64,000 nt of DNA from Marivirga lumbricoides (GCF_014636295.1 NZ_BMEC01000015.1:62001-126000); one strand, 5' to 3'; counted from the first letter of the stretch, positions 8,577 through 18,022 are shown. Program-made: numbers and translations. The notes: generated by a model from the letters alone, not told the origin.

Positions 8577-9796
8577 GCGCTTAAACTAAAGATAGAACGA
8601 ACAGACGCCTGTTGTTTAATGCTTTTTCCTTCTACTACCTGAACAAAATGACTGGTCAATTCCTCACGGGAGAAAAATTGTTCCGCAACAAATCGTGCAG
8701 TAGACTGATATTGCTTTAAAAGCTGCGGGGAATCAAGGAAGGGCTGTATTTTCTCTTTAAACTCTGCAGGAAAGTCTGAATCGGCAAAAATGCCAATATG
8801 CTTTTTTTCAACTAATCCTCTGATCCAACCCTGAATATTGGTTATAATGAGTTTACCCGAAGCTATAGCGTCAAAAAATTTGTTAGGTGAATTGGTTCTG
8901 AGCACTGGTTTATGCAAAAAAGAAACGTAACAGGCATCAGTGACATTCAATACATCTTTTACCTCCTCCTTGTTTCCATAAGGAATGAAAAATACGTTAT
9001 TCAATTGTTTATTTTGCACATACTTTTTTAAGGCTAGCAGTCCGTTTCCTTCTCCCATTATTAAAAACCTGATGGGTAGATCCAGAGAAATTTCTGCGCA
9101 ATGAATAAGGCTCATTAAATCATTTACGGGCCCCACAGCACCAAAATAGGAGATCACAAACTTATCTTTTACACCCAATTGCACCACTAGATTTTCATTC
9201 TTAGTCTCTACTTTTTCAAAAAACTTGCAATCTGCCATGTTAGGAATCAAATCCACAGGAACATCAGAGACTATCTTTTCAATATGATTACGCATTCCAG
9301 GAGAAAGCGCAATAATCCGTTCAGCTTTTTTATAAATCCTGGATTCCAGCTTTCTGAGTGTACATTTCAAAAGCGGATCCTTAATAACACCCATTTGGAT
9401 AGGTGCCTCGGGCCATAAATCTCTCACCTCAAAAATATAGGGAATTTCAAATTTCCTCTTTAGCCATAAGGCCACCAAGCCTACAGTTAAGGGCGTACTT
9501 GTTGCGATACACTTATCGTATGAATTGCTTTTCCGAAGAAAATTTTTGCTTAGCTTCACAAACTTCAGAAAAGAAAGTATACGTTTATAAAACCCAAAGA
9601 AGTTAGAATAATTTACAGGAAGATAAACTACCTCAATCCCTTCAATAGACTTTGTTTTTTTGAAACTCTCATTGTGTGAAGTAAGCATTGTCACCCTATG
9701 ACCTTGCTTTACTAGGGCTTTAGCCATGTAATAAGAGCGGTTGGCTCCACCTTCATCAGGTGTTTTGAAATATTGATGGATATAAAGGATATTCAT
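8573..9796 (-). CDS. Glycosyltransferase family 4 (GT-B fold)
   Basis: This is a retaining GT4 enzyme that transfers a sugar from a nucleotide donor, probably during surface polysaccharide synthesis. The N-terminal Rossmann half starts ILYIHQYFKTPDEGGANRS, a form common among WbuB/WcaI-like enzymes, and contains EVRDLWPEAPIQMG. The C-terminal donor half contains FVISYFGAVGPVNDL, FLIMGEGNGL and the acceptor/donor region LRTNSPNKFFDAIASGKL, with a conserved glutamate replaced or displaced around the usual EX7E site. Length is 407 residues. The gene stands alone rather than inside a polysaccharide cluster, so the product it serves is unknown. Its last codon overlaps the end of the convergent M28 peptidase gene. 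Confidence 0.9.
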   Translation of the reverse strand: MNILYIHQYFKTPDEGGANRSYYMAKALVKQGHRVTMLTSHNESFKKTKSIEGIEVVYLPVNYSNFFGFYKRILSFLKFVKLSKNFLRKSNSYDKCIATSTPLTVGLVALWLKRKFEIPYIFEVRDLWPEAPIQMGVIKDPLLKCTLRKLESRIYKKAERIIALSPGMRNHIEKIVSDVPVDLIPNMADCKFFEKVETKNENLVVQLGVKDKFVISYFGAVGPVNDLMSLIHCAEISLDLPIRFLIMGEGNGLLALKKYVQNKQLNNVFFIPYGNKEEVKDVLNVTDACYVSFLHKPVLRTNSPNKFFDAIASGKLIITNIQGWIRGLVEKKHIGIFADSDFPAEFKEKIQPFLDSPQLLKQYQSTARFVAEQFFSREELTSHFVQVVEGKSIKQQASVRSIFSLSA

Positions 9797-9874
9797 TTAA
9801 TCCCTAAAATTACTCAAAATCTTCTATATGAAACTATGAAGGATAAAATAATTAAATGCCTATAAGCTACCAGA

Positions 9875-10858
9875 TTAAACTATTTTTAGAGACTTGGCCT
9901 TTATATGATCTACAATCATATCCGCATGCACCCGGCTGTTTTCAATAAACCATTTATTAGTTTCCAAACCTCCACAAATTACGCCTGCAAGATATATACC
10001 CTCAATATTGGTTTCCATTGATTCAGGGTTATAGACTGGCGCCTGAGGATATTCATCATTGATTTTGATTCCCATACTTCTAATAAAGCTATAATCTGGT
10101 TCATAGCCGGTCATGGCCAAAACAAAATCTGTCTCAATTGTCAAGCTTCCTTCAGGAGTAGTTATATCAATTTCACCTTCCCTGATTGCAGTGAGACTAC
10201 TTTCAAAATAAGCATTGATACTACCCTCTTTTATTCTGTTTTCAATATCAGGCTTTACCCAATATTTTACAGTGTTTCTGATTTCATTTTCTCTAATAAC
10301 CATGGTTACCTCACTGGCACCCTTTCTATAACATTCTAGCGCTGCATCAACAGCTGAATTGGCTGCTCCAATAATTGTAACGCGCTGGTCGAAATATGGG
10401 TGAGGCTCCTTGTAATAGTGAGTAACCATCGGGAGGTCTTCTCCCGGTATACCTAACAGATGAGGCAAATCGTAAAATCCTGTTGCTAAAATAACCTGAT
10501 TTGCATGGATGGTTTGTTTTTTCGTTTCTACGATAAATCCATCCACAGTTTTTTCCACACCTTTTACTTCATTGTAAAGAGAAGTGTTTAACTTTTTGGA
10601 GGTAGTAACCCTTCTGTAGTACTCAAGAGCCTCCATTCTTGTAGGCTTTGGATTATGTGAAATAAATGGGACTCCACCAATTTCCAGCTTTTCGGATGTA
10701 CTAAAAAAGGTCATTCCGTAAGGATAATTATAGATGGAATTGACCAGCGTGCCTTTATCAATTATTATATGAGACAAACCTGCTTCCTGTGCTTTTATTC
10801 CACAGGCTAAGCCAATAGGACCTGCTCCTATTATAACAACATCATAATGTGATTGCAT
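9875..10858 (-). CDS. ypdA: YpdA-type bacillithiol disulfide reductase
   Basis: This flavoprotein of the thioredoxin-reductase superfamily lacks the CxxC pair of thioredoxin reductases. It fits the YpdA (Bdr) family, which reduces bacillithiol disulfide with NADPH. The FAD loop is IIGAGPIGLACGI at the N terminus. The family-specific stretch YPYGMTFFSTSEKLEIGG follows, then the NADPH loop IGAANSAVDAAL and the C-terminal FAD-contact segment EGIYLAGVICGG. At 327 residues it is full-length. Presence of the gene implies that the organism makes bacillithiol, although no bsh genes are in the window. It is followed on the same strand by the glycosyltransferase gene after 78 bp, and preceded by the threonine dehydrogenase gene. 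Confidence 0.9.
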   Translation of the reverse strand: MQSHYDVVIIGAGPIGLACGIKAQEAGLSHIIIDKGTLVNSIYNYPYGMTFFSTSEKLEIGGVPFISHNPKPTRMEALEYYRRVTTSKKLNTSLYNEVKGVEKTVDGFIVETKKQTIHANQVILATGFYDLPHLLGIPGEDLPMVTHYYKEPHPYFDQRVTIIGAANSAVDAALECYRKGASEVTMVIRENEIRNTVKYWVKPDIENRIKEGSINAYFESSLTAIREGEIDITTPEGSLTIETDFVLAMTGYEPDYSFIRSMGIKINDEYPQAPVYNPESMETNIEGIYLAGVICGGLETNKWFIENSRVHADMIVDHIKAKSLKIV

Positions 10859-10965
10859 ATTTTCTTCTTAATGATGAAAGAAACTTCTTATCAACTATGA
10901 TAATAAAACGCAAAACAGACAGAAAGTTTAAAATACACTTAATTAGCCCCCTGCTAAATTCAACA

Positions 10966-11922
10966 TCATATGGAGTGATAGACAGGAAGATTTTCCAATA
11001 TATCTTCTACCATACCATCCAACAAGTATTTTGGTTTCCAACCCCAATCTTCCCTGGCTCTGCTATCGTCTACACTGTTAGGCCAGGTATCTGCTATTTT
11101 TTGTCTATAGTCAGGATTATAACTGATCTGAAATGAGGGTTGATGCTTCTTAATAGCTTCAAAAATTTCTTTAGGGCTAAAGCTTATGGCTCCTACATTG
11201 TAACTGGAACGCACAGAAAGTTTTTCAGATGGAGCATGCATTAAATCAATAGTGGCTTTAATAGCATCCGGCATATACATCATCGGTAAATAAGAGTCTT
11301 CTTTTAAGAAGCATTCGAAAGTTTCATTTTTCAATGCTTTATGAAAAATATCTACCGCATAATCTGTAGTACCGCCACCTGGCAAAGTTTTATAGCCTAT
11401 TAATCCGGGGTATCTTAAACTTCTAACGTCTACATTGTATTTATGAAAGTAGTACTCACACCATCTCTCACCTGCTAATTTACTAATACCATACACAGTG
11501 TTAGGATCCATTACACAGTCCTGAGGAGTATTATCTACTGGTGAATTAGGACCAAAAACCGCTATTGAACTAGGCCAATATACTCTCGAAAGCTTTTTTT
11601 CTTTTGCAATATCCAATACATTTAAAAGACTCTTCATGTTCAAATCCCAGGCGAACTTTGGGTTTTGCTCACCCTTAGCGGAAAGTATAGCGGCCAATAA
11701 ATACACTTGAGTAACTTTATATTGATCAATAATAGCAGCTAACCTTTGAGCATCCATTGCATCCAGTTGCTCGAAAGGGCCTTCTTCCAACTGCTCAGGC
11801 TTAGGGGGCTGAATATCAGAAGCAATTACATTGGCACTTCCATAAACAGACCTCAATTCAGCTGTCAATTCAGTCCCTAATTGCCCTCCGGCACCTATAA
11901 TTAATAAAGTTTCTGTCTGCAT
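10966..11922 (-). CDS. tdh: L-threonine 3-dehydrogenase, SDR type
   Basis: The product is an NAD-dependent extended short-chain dehydrogenase resembling the threonine dehydrogenases of Flavobacteria and animals, which oxidise L-threonine to 2-amino-3-oxobutyrate. The nucleotide loop is IGAGGQLGTEL. The catalytic residues are in WPSSIAVFG (serine) and VYGISKLAGE (YxxxK). LRYPGLIGYKTLPGGGTTDY and LPMMYMPDAIKATIDLM are characteristic of the family, and the chain ends with the W-P-x-S-(V)DDSRAREDWGW element. I place the start at the ATG 18 codons inside the longest frame, because MQTETLLIIGAGG is a normal N terminus. No kbl partner is adjacent. The Zn-dependent type of Tdh is a different family. 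Confidence 0.9.
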   Translation of the reverse strand: MQTETLLIIGAGGQLGTELTAELRSVYGSANVIASDIQPPKPEQLEEGPFEQLDAMDAQRLAAIIDQYKVTQVYLLAAILSAKGEQNPKFAWDLNMKSLLNVLDIAKEKKLSRVYWPSSIAVFGPNSPVDNTPQDCVMDPNTVYGISKLAGERWCEYYFHKYNVDVRSLRYPGLIGYKTLPGGGTTDYAVDIFHKALKNETFECFLKEDSYLPMMYMPDAIKATIDLMHAPSEKLSVRSSYNVGAISFSPKEIFEAIKKHQPSFQISYNPDYRQKIADTWPNSVDDSRAREDWGWKPKYLLDGMVEDILENLPVYHSI

Positions 11923-12186
11923 AGTGTAAATTTTGCACAAATTTCGTGAAATAATTGAATCAAAAAAATTATACATCTTCTATTTGCGGGCAAACCATCA
12001 CCCCAGAATAATAGCCATCATGTCATGTAATTTTTTCTACTCAAAGAGATTGAATAGGTGGAATTTAATAGATGTGATGCTTGTTAAAGCACTGGTTAAA
12101 ATACAACTAAATATCTAACACTATTTAGACAGATGATAAATAAGACAAACGTGTTACATCTGCTTCTTTTCTTAGTAGTTAACTAT

Positions 12187-12194
12187 TAATTTTG
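12187..12194 (+). promoter_or_regulatory. Putative -7 element (TAATTTTG) of hemA
   Basis: TAATTTTG matches the phylum consensus TAnnTTTG and lies 18 bases before the hemA ATG at 12213. It also overlaps the alternative in-frame TTG at 12192, which makes that earlier start unlikely. The -33 region is only weakly matching. Confidence 0.5.
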
Positions 12195-12212
12195 CATTCT
12201 GTAATTTTAGAT

Positions 12213-13484
12213 ATGTATCAGGATTTTAAAGCTTTAAGTTTATCTTTTAAAAACGCCCCTATTCAAATCAGGGAGCAGGTTTCCCTTAGTGAGGAAGCCG
12301 TTGGAAGATTACTTCATTATTTTAAAGAGTTTACTTCTGCCACGGATGTAATGGTATTATCTACCTGCAACCGAACAGAAGTATATTATCTGAGCGAAAA
12401 TGATCTTTCTGAAGACATTATAAAACTCATTGGTATTGAAAAAGGGATCAGTAATTTAGATCATATAAAACCTTTTTTCGATAAGATTAATGAGCATGAG
12501 CAGGCCATTCAGCATTTATTTTATGTATCCATGGGTCTGGAAGCTCAGGTGGTTGGAGACATACAAATTTCAAATCAGGTAAAAAGAGCCTATCAGGCCT
12601 CTGCTGATTTGCAGCTGGCGGGTCCTTTTTTACATAGATTGATGCACACCATATTCTTCTCGAATAAAAGAGTGGTGCAGGAAACATCTTTTAGGGATGG
12701 CGCAGCTTCTATTTCTTATGCTGCCACTGAGCTAGTTAAAACACTTACCTCAGAAATAAACTCTCCCAGAATTTTAGTAGTAGGTGTTGGCGAAATTGGA
12801 GAAGATGTTTGCAGAAACTTGATTGGTCAGCAGAGCATGTCTGTTAAAATCACCAACAGAACCCAAAGTAAAGCAGAACAGCTTGCCGCTGAATGTAATT
12901 TCCAGGTGCAGTCATTCGAGCAGCTTTGGGAAGCAGTAGATGAGGCAGATGTAATTATTTCCTCTGTAGGTACGGAAGAACCAATTTTCACAAAAGATAA
13001 AGTTGACGAGCTGGATATTTTGAGCTTTAAATACTTTATTGATCTTTCTGTACCGAGAAGTGTAGGAATTGATGTAGAAGAAAACCCTGCTGCTATTGTA
13101 TACAATGTAGATAGCATAAAAAGCAAAGCAGATCAGGCTTTAGAAAAAAGAACAAAAGCAATTCCGCAAGTGCAGCAAATTATTGCAGAAGCTATTGAGG
13201 AATTTAATGATTGGTCGAAGGAAATGATTGTTTCCCCCACCATCAATAACCTTAAAAATGCACTTGAGCAGATTCGTCAGGAAGAGTTGGCGAGATATTT
13301 AAAGGAAATTAATGGTTCCGCTGAAAGTGAATTGGTAGAAAAAGTAACCAAAAGCATGATGCAAAAAATCATAAAGCTTCCTGTTTTACAACTAAAAGCA
13401 GCTTGTAAAAGAGGAGAGGCTGAGACATTAATTGATGTGTTAAATAACCTGTTCGATTTAGAAAAAGATAAGCAGGTAAAGTAA
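12213..13484 (+). CDS. hemA: Glutamyl-tRNA reductase
   Basis: HemA reduces the glutamate carried by tRNA-Glu to glutamate-1-semialdehyde with NADPH, the committed step of the C5 route to tetrapyrroles. The N-terminal catalytic domain carries STCNRTEVY, with the nucleophilic cysteine at residue 52. GLEAQVVGDIQISNQVKRAY follows, then the NADPH domain with VVGVGEIGEDV, and a C-terminal dimerisation domain (about 310-420). At 424 residues it is full-length. The start is the ATG that gives MYQDFKALSLSF; the longer frame from a TTG would begin inside the promoter. hemL and other haem genes are not adjacent, but hemD and hemW occur elsewhere in the window. Confidence 0.96.
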   Translation: MYQDFKALSLSFKNAPIQIREQVSLSEEAVGRLLHYFKEFTSATDVMVLSTCNRTEVYYLSENDLSEDIIKLIGIEKGISNLDHIKPFFDKINEHEQAIQHLFYVSMGLEAQVVGDIQISNQVKRAYQASADLQLAGPFLHRLMHTIFFSNKRVVQETSFRDGAASISYAATELVKTLTSEINSPRILVVGVGEIGEDVCRNLIGQQSMSVKITNRTQSKAEQLAAECNFQVQSFEQLWEAVDEADVIISSVGTEEPIFTKDKVDELDILSFKYFIDLSVPRSVGIDVEENPAAIVYNVDSIKSKADQALEKRTKAIPQVQQIIAEAIEEFNDWSKEMIVSPTINNLKNALEQIRQEELARYLKEINGSAESELVEKVTKSMMQKIIKLPVLQLKAACKRGEAETLIDVLNNLFDLEKDKQVK

Positions 13485-13497
13485 ATATTTGCTTTAT

Positions 13498-13528
13498 TTG
13501 CTAGTAAGCAAACCTTAACTTATTTTTG
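13498..13528 (+). promoter_or_regulatory. Promoter: TTG-N20-TATTTTTG
   Basis: TTG (13498-13500) and TATTTTTG (13521-13528) are separated by 20 bases, a textbook match to the Bacteroidota promoter. It lies directly after hemA and 24 bases before the ATG of a 44-codon gene, which strongly supports that small gene being real. Confidence 0.75.
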
Positions 13529-13552
13529 TAACCACATTTAAATTTAGAAATT

Positions 13553-13687
13553 ATGTTTTTTGATATTCCGGTAACTGAAGGAGCAAATACTTTCTTTTGG
13601 ATTTTAGCAGGTCTTGTAGGATTAGTAAACGCTATTATATTTATTGACAAAAGAAATACAGATAAAGAATCTGAAAGCGAATCATAA
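13553..13687 (+). CDS. Small membrane protein (44 aa)
   Basis: An ATG-initiated frame of 44 codons encodes a single-pass membrane protein. A short polar N terminus (MFFDIPVTEGAN) is followed by the hydrophobic segment TFFWILAGLVGLVNAIIFI, and then by a charged tail rich in lysine, aspartate and glutamate (DKRNTDKESESES). It is too short for usual gene finders. Evidence for expression is a near-perfect promoter 24 bases upstream and a 29-base gap to the following outer-membrane barrel gene, with which it may be co-transcribed. No family is recognised and no function is proposed. Confidence 0.65.
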   Translation: MFFDIPVTEGANTFFWILAGLVGLVNAIIFIDKRNTDKESESES

Positions 13688-13716
13688 TTTTTAATTACAA
13701 TATAAGTTAATAGAGT

Positions 13717-14412
13717 ATGAAAAAGAAAAGGATCATTTTCATCCTGTTTTTATTTATACTCTGCATACCCGATTTACGCGCTCAGTCTTACATTGGTGTA
13801 AAAGGCGGAGTGAATATTCCATTTGTCAATTTTACTGACTTCGTTACGGATTACAGGTTTAGCACCGGCATTAATACTACTCCATACTTTAGCCTCACCT
13901 ATAGATATATGCACCATCCCGTAGTGGGGGTGCAAGCTGAAATTGCTTACTCCGCAAAAGGCTGGCAACAAAATACTTTTGACCAAACCGGCACAATACA
14001 AACCAATGCTGTCAGAACAGACATCAACTATCTTGAAGTGCCTATTTACATGCATATTGCATTAGGAAAAAGCAATTTGAAGTTCAACATTGATGCAGGA
14101 TTGTATGTGGCATATGCCATCAGCACCGAAAGAACTATACAAACTGATCAGGATCTTGATAGGGTGGTACTTCAGTACAATATTGACACAGACAATAGAG
14201 GAGATTTTGGTTTGACCATGGGAGGTGGTGTATCCTATGAGTTTCCTTTCGGTATTATTCAATTGGAAGGTAGCTTTAAAACCGGTTTTGCTAATATTCT
14301 TCCAAGAAATCCTATAACTGCGGAAAACCCAGCAGTTTCTACAAACCAGGTTCCTTCAGTGAATATCAGCTACTATCTGCCTCTATCAAAGAAAAAGAGC
14401 TCAGAAAAGTAA
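13717..14412 (+). CDS. Outer-membrane beta-barrel protein (PorT-like, PF13568-type)
   Basis: A signal peptide (about residues 1-22, ending LRAQS) is followed by a barrel-type sequence with alternating hydrophobic residues: YIGVKGGVNIPF, FSLTYRYMHHPVVGVQAEIAYSAKG, YLEVPIYMHIAL, FNIDAGLYVAYAIS, FGLTMGGGVSYEFPFG, and a final SVNISYYLPL strand. This is the pattern of the eight-stranded outer-membrane barrels often labelled PorT family in Bacteroidota. The label does not prove a role in type IX secretion, because the domain is widespread. It follows the 44-residue membrane protein gene by 29 bases and probably shares its promoter. Confidence 0.8.
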   Translation: MKKKRIIFILFLFILCIPDLRAQSYIGVKGGVNIPFVNFTDFVTDYRFSTGINTTPYFSLTYRYMHHPVVGVQAEIAYSAKGWQQNTFDQTGTIQTNAVRTDINYLEVPIYMHIALGKSNLKFNIDAGLYVAYAISTERTIQTDQDLDRVVLQYNIDTDNRGDFGLTMGGGVSYEFPFGIIQLEGSFKTGFANILPRNPITAENPAVSTNQVPSVNISYYLPLSKKKSSEK

Positions 14413-14444
14413 TTCGATTTTAACTATTTTCTTAGCCTCAATTT

Positions 14445-14469
14445 AAACCCTGCTTCTTAACAGGTTTTT
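14445..14469 (+). terminator. Weak intrinsic terminator after the barrel gene
   Basis: AAACCCTG (14445-14452) can pair with CAGGTTT (14461-14467) if one cytosine is bulged, with an 8-base loop and a short T-run at the end. It lies 33 bases after the stop codon. The stem is short, so the call is tentative. Confidence 0.4.
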
Positions 14470-14534
14470 AACTTAAAGGAAGGAATCATTTTTCTTATTT
14501 TTAACTTTACTGAACAGCAAACAACCCTATAAAG

Positions 14535-15680
14535 ATGAAAATAAACTTAATTCTTTTAACACTAGTATATTTATTTATTCATACCGATGCTTCAGCTCAA
14601 AATGACGACTTAAAAATATACCAGGAAAAAAGTGATAACGGATACATTTTTTATGCCGATAATACTGCTCTGGTTCCATATTCAGTAAAGTTAAATTTTG
14701 AAGAACTAAAAAACCTACAGCCTGATAAAGACTTGAAAAGCTACATTGCTTTAGCTCCCGCTAAAAGTAATAAGGTTGAAATCTTACGTTTACGCAGAGT
14801 TAAAGAAGGGTCTGCCTCTTCTTACAACTTTAATTATATATTTACAGTAGGAAAACCAGGCCAACAACCTGACACAGATTTCGCTTATTGGTTTCCTTAC
14901 CGCCATGGTAAAAAGGAACGAGTAGCTCAGGGAAATAACGGCTCAGGAACACATCAGGGTTTAAATGCAATAGATTTTAATTTAGAAGAAGGTGAGGCTG
15001 TGCATGCTGCAAGAGAAGGTTTAGTAATTGAAGTAAAAGAAGATTCTAATACAGGTGGAAATAACCCGAAGTTTGAAAAAGACGGGAATTACATACGTAT
15101 CTATCATGAGGATGGAACAATTGCAAGCTACGTCCATTTACAAAAGAACGGAAGCTTGGTTCACGTGGGTGAAACAGTAAAGGCTGGAGATAAGATAGGA
15201 ATTAGTGGAAATACAGGTTACAGTTCCGGGCCCCACTTACATTTTATGGTTACTTACAACAGAGATTTTCAGACGCTGACACTACCTGTAAAGTTTCTTA
15301 ACTATGATGGCAAATCGATTATACCTACTGAAGGAAAGACCTATTATGCATTTCATCAAGGAAAACCGGCTTTTGATGTTCAGGAAACATCAAATTTTAA
15401 TGAAAAGCTTTATGAGCAGAAATTAGAAAAATCGGGTTTAAAGGACAACATTAAGATCACCTCTGAAAGCTTAGATGACTTTACCCTCATTTATGTTGAC
15501 AACGGATTTAACAAAAAAATGAGTGGGAAATTAATAATTACCATCACTAATATGGAAAGTACAAAGTCACTGCCTCACCAATTTGAAGTACCTGCCAAAA
15601 CCAAAATGTACCTGCTCACTTTAAAGCCAAAGGATACTTCAAAAGAGTTTGGTTACAAACTGGCTGCTGAATTCAAATAA
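14535..15680 (+). CDS. M23 family metallopeptidase (LytM domain), secreted
   Basis: This is a periplasmic peptidase of the LytM/M23 type, likely to cut peptidoglycan cross-bridges or stem peptides. Residues 1-21 form a signal peptide ending SAQN. An N-terminal beta-rich region (about 25-125) precedes the peptidase domain (about 130-250). Its zinc ligands are visible in GTHQGLNAIDF (H and D), YVHLQKNG and SGPHLHFMV (HxH). The C-terminal 120 residues form another beta-rich domain without a recognised name. rmuC begins 12 bases after the stop, so the two are probably co-transcribed. A near-consensus TAACTTTA element lies 30 bases upstream of the ATG. Confidence 0.9.
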   Translation: MKINLILLTLVYLFIHTDASAQNDDLKIYQEKSDNGYIFYADNTALVPYSVKLNFEELKNLQPDKDLKSYIALAPAKSNKVEILRLRRVKEGSASSYNFNYIFTVGKPGQQPDTDFAYWFPYRHGKKERVAQGNNGSGTHQGLNAIDFNLEEGEAVHAAREGLVIEVKEDSNTGGNNPKFEKDGNYIRIYHEDGTIASYVHLQKNGSLVHVGETVKAGDKIGISGNTGYSSGPHLHFMVTYNRDFQTLTLPVKFLNYDGKSIIPTEGKTYYAFHQGKPAFDVQETSNFNEKLYEQKLEKSGLKDNIKITSESLDDFTLIYVDNGFNKKMSGKLIITITNMESTKSLPHQFEVPAKTKMYLLTLKPKDTSKEFGYKLAAEFK

Positions 15681-15692
15681 AAGTATTTTACC

Positions 15693-17015
15693 ATGGAAAT
15701 TCTCTGGCTTATATCAGGTTTATTAATAGGATCAGTGATAGCCTATTTTGCTATACACAATAGAAGCAGCGTCAACTTTGAGGCATTAAAGAAAGAAAAC
15801 CAGAACCATTCTACTCAAATTAGTCTGCTAAAAAATGACAGAGAAAATTTAAGAGCTGACCTGATCACCGGTAGAAAGGAACTTCAACTTGAGCGAAATA
15901 AAAACATCCAGCTTAATAAGGAACTATCTACTATTGAGGCACATTATAAAAACCTGAGGCAAAAACTGGAGGAACAGAAGGTTGAAATAGCAGACATACA
16001 TGCGCAATTCAGAAATGAATTTAAAAACCTGGCCCAGGAAATATTTGAAGAGAAAAGTAAAAAGTTCACTGATCAGAATAAATCAAATTTAGGAGAATTA
16101 CTCAATCCACTGAAGGAGAGAATCGAAAAATTTGAAGAGAGGGCAGAAAAAAGCAGTAAAGAAAATCTTTTGTGGAACAGTGCTTTAAAGGAGCAGATTA
16201 CCTCGCTAAAAGAACTAAACCTGCAAATTACCAAAGAAGCTGAAAACCTTACAAAAGCACTTAAAGGAGACTCCAAAGCACAAGGAAATTGGGGAGAAAT
16301 GCAATTGGAAGCTATTTTTGAAAAAGTAGGTTTACAAAAAGGTACGCATTACGAAAAAGAAAAAAACTACAAAAATGAGGTAGGCGCTAATCAAAGACTG
16401 GATTACATCATAAAAATGCCAGATGAAAAGTACCTTGTGCTCGATTCAAAGGTATCCTTAACTGCATACAGTAATTATTTCGGAGCAACAGATGAACTCA
16501 ATAAGGCTAAACACCTCAAAAGTCACCTGGAAAGTATCAATCAGCACATCAAACTACTGGGCGACAAGAATTATCAAAACCTTTACGAAATTAATCAACC
16601 GGATTTCATTCTTATGTTTATTGCTAATGAACCAGCTCTTATGATGGCATTAAAAGAAGATGCTAATTTATATGAAAAAGCACTTAACAGGAATATTGTA
16701 TTGGTATCCACCAGCACATTAATGGCTACTCTGCGAACCATTTCTTATATCTGGAAGCAGGATTTGCAAAATAGAAATGCAATAGACATAGCTGTTCAGG
16801 CAGGGAAACTGTACGATAAATTTGTTAATTTCTCTGAGGATTTGCTCAAAATAGGAAACAATTTGAACACTACCCAAAATAGTTATACAGATGCTATGAA
16901 AAAATTAGCTGATGGGAAAGACAATCTTATCAGAAAAACTGAGAAGCTGAAGGACTTAGGAGCAAGAGCGAGTAAAAGCATTGATTCGCGATTGCTTGAC
17001 AGATCTTCGGAATAA
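15693..17015 (+). CDS. rmuC: DNA recombination protein RmuC
   Basis: RmuC limits recombination at inverted repeats in E. coli and carries a restriction-endonuclease-like fold. The N terminus is a membrane anchor (about residues 2-20, LWLISGLLIGSVIAYFAI). It is followed by a long coiled coil (about 30-195) and the RmuC core, with KGDSKAQGNWGEMQLE, RLDYIIKMPDEKYLVLDSKVSL, FILMFIANEPALM and VLVSTSTLMATLRTI. Length is 440 residues, normal for the family. It lies 12 bases after the M23 peptidase gene. The nuclease-like residues (E in GEMQLE, D and K in VLDSK) are all present. Confidence 0.95.
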   Translation: MEILWLISGLLIGSVIAYFAIHNRSSVNFEALKKENQNHSTQISLLKNDRENLRADLITGRKELQLERNKNIQLNKELSTIEAHYKNLRQKLEEQKVEIADIHAQFRNEFKNLAQEIFEEKSKKFTDQNKSNLGELLNPLKERIEKFEERAEKSSKENLLWNSALKEQITSLKELNLQITKEAENLTKALKGDSKAQGNWGEMQLEAIFEKVGLQKGTHYEKEKNYKNEVGANQRLDYIIKMPDEKYLVLDSKVSLTAYSNYFGATDELNKAKHLKSHLESINQHIKLLGDKNYQNLYEINQPDFILMFIANEPALMMALKEDANLYEKALNRNIVLVSTSTLMATLRTISYIWKQDLQNRNAIDIAVQAGKLYDKFVNFSEDLLKIGNNLNTTQNSYTDAMKKLADGKDNLIRKTEKLKDLGARASKSIDSRLLDRSSE

Positions 17016-17245
17016 AATTTCATATAATTCTAATTCTTAATTCTACATGCTACAAGGTTAATACCTCTTACTACTGATGGCTGTAGTTACAATTATTAAA
17101 TAATAATACAACCATACTAACCATAGTGAAAAATCCGTTTTCATATGGCGTGGAAGAATAAGTGAGGATTTTGAAGCGATATTATTTAATTTAACTAACT
17201 TAAAGTATCAGAATAATAACTACTAAAGGAATTACGATCGCAAGC

Positions 17246-18022
17246 ATGAGAAAAATATTACTATTATTAATTTTTACTATTTTCTGCAATGGTTTATTAA
17301 AAGCACAGTTAACAGGAACATTATTTTCAAAACAAGACAATACCGTAATAGAAGGAGCCCACATTATCAACACCACTAAAAATCAAATGGCCATATCCTC
17401 AGGGCTTGGAGTTTTTACAATTGAAGCTAGCAGTGGCGACACGTTAGTAATTAGTAACATCAGCTTTAATACAAAGCAACTTACTGTGGGCTCTTCAAGA
17501 GAAGTAGAAATATGGCTAACGCCCGCAGATATACAACTTGATGAAGTGGTAGTGACTAATATGCCTGCAACACAAAAAGCTTTCAAAAAAAGAATTATTG
17601 ATATGCCCATGCAAGATAATGGCAACTTCCTGCCTTACGGAGTGACGCCCGGGAAACCAATGGGCAAAATCCCTGCAAATTATGATAAGAATGTGACGAA
17701 CAGCCTCGGGTATATTATTAACAAGCCTGTTTCTTTCATCACAAAAAAGCTGAACAAAAGCTATAAAGAAAAGGTGAAATATTACGAAGTAGTAGCCTCA
17801 CAAAGCAATAGCATTAGTAACTCTTATAAGTATAACAGAGAATTGGTGGAATCCTTAACTGGTTTAAAAGATGATCAGCTCACAGATTTTATGGAATACC
17901 TGAATTTAGATAATTCCTTTATATCAAAAGCTTCAGAATATGAAATTGCTGCAAGAATCGTTAGAGAATATGAGTTCTATCAGCTAAGAGATCTGCCTGA
18001 TAGCACTTCTGAAAAAGGCTAA
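17246..18022 (+). CDS. Secreted protein with carboxypeptidase-like regulatory domain
   Basis: Residues 1-20 form a signal peptide (ending LLKAQ). Residues about 22-100 form a CarboxypepD_reg-like beta sandwich: GTLFSKQDNTVIEGAHIIN, GVFTIEASSGDTLVISNISF and LDEVVV, the common plug-like prefix of Bacteroidota outer-membrane proteins. No TonB-dependent barrel follows. The remaining 155 residues are polar and helical and match nothing I know. Proteins of this layout (regulatory domain plus helical tail) are common in the phylum and unassigned. The gene stands alone, with 230 bp of non-coding DNA before it in which I see no clear promoter. Confidence 0.75.
   Translation: MRKILLLLIFTIFCNGLLKAQLTGTLFSKQDNTVIEGAHIINTTKNQMAISSGLGVFTIEASSGDTLVISNISFNTKQLTVGSSREVEIWLTPADIQLDEVVVTNMPATQKAFKKRIIDMPMQDNGNFLPYGVTPGKPMGKIPANYDKNVTNSLGYIINKPVSFITKKLNKSYKEKVKYYEVVASQSNSISNSYKYNRELVESLTGLKDDQLTDFMEYLNLDNSFISKASEYEIAARIVREYEFYQLRDLPDSTSEKG

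Noticed and set aside
13486-13512. Short inverted repeat (TTTGCT / AGCAAA) after hemA as a terminator
   Set aside because: The stem is only 6 bp without a T-tract and overlaps the -33 box of the next promoter.
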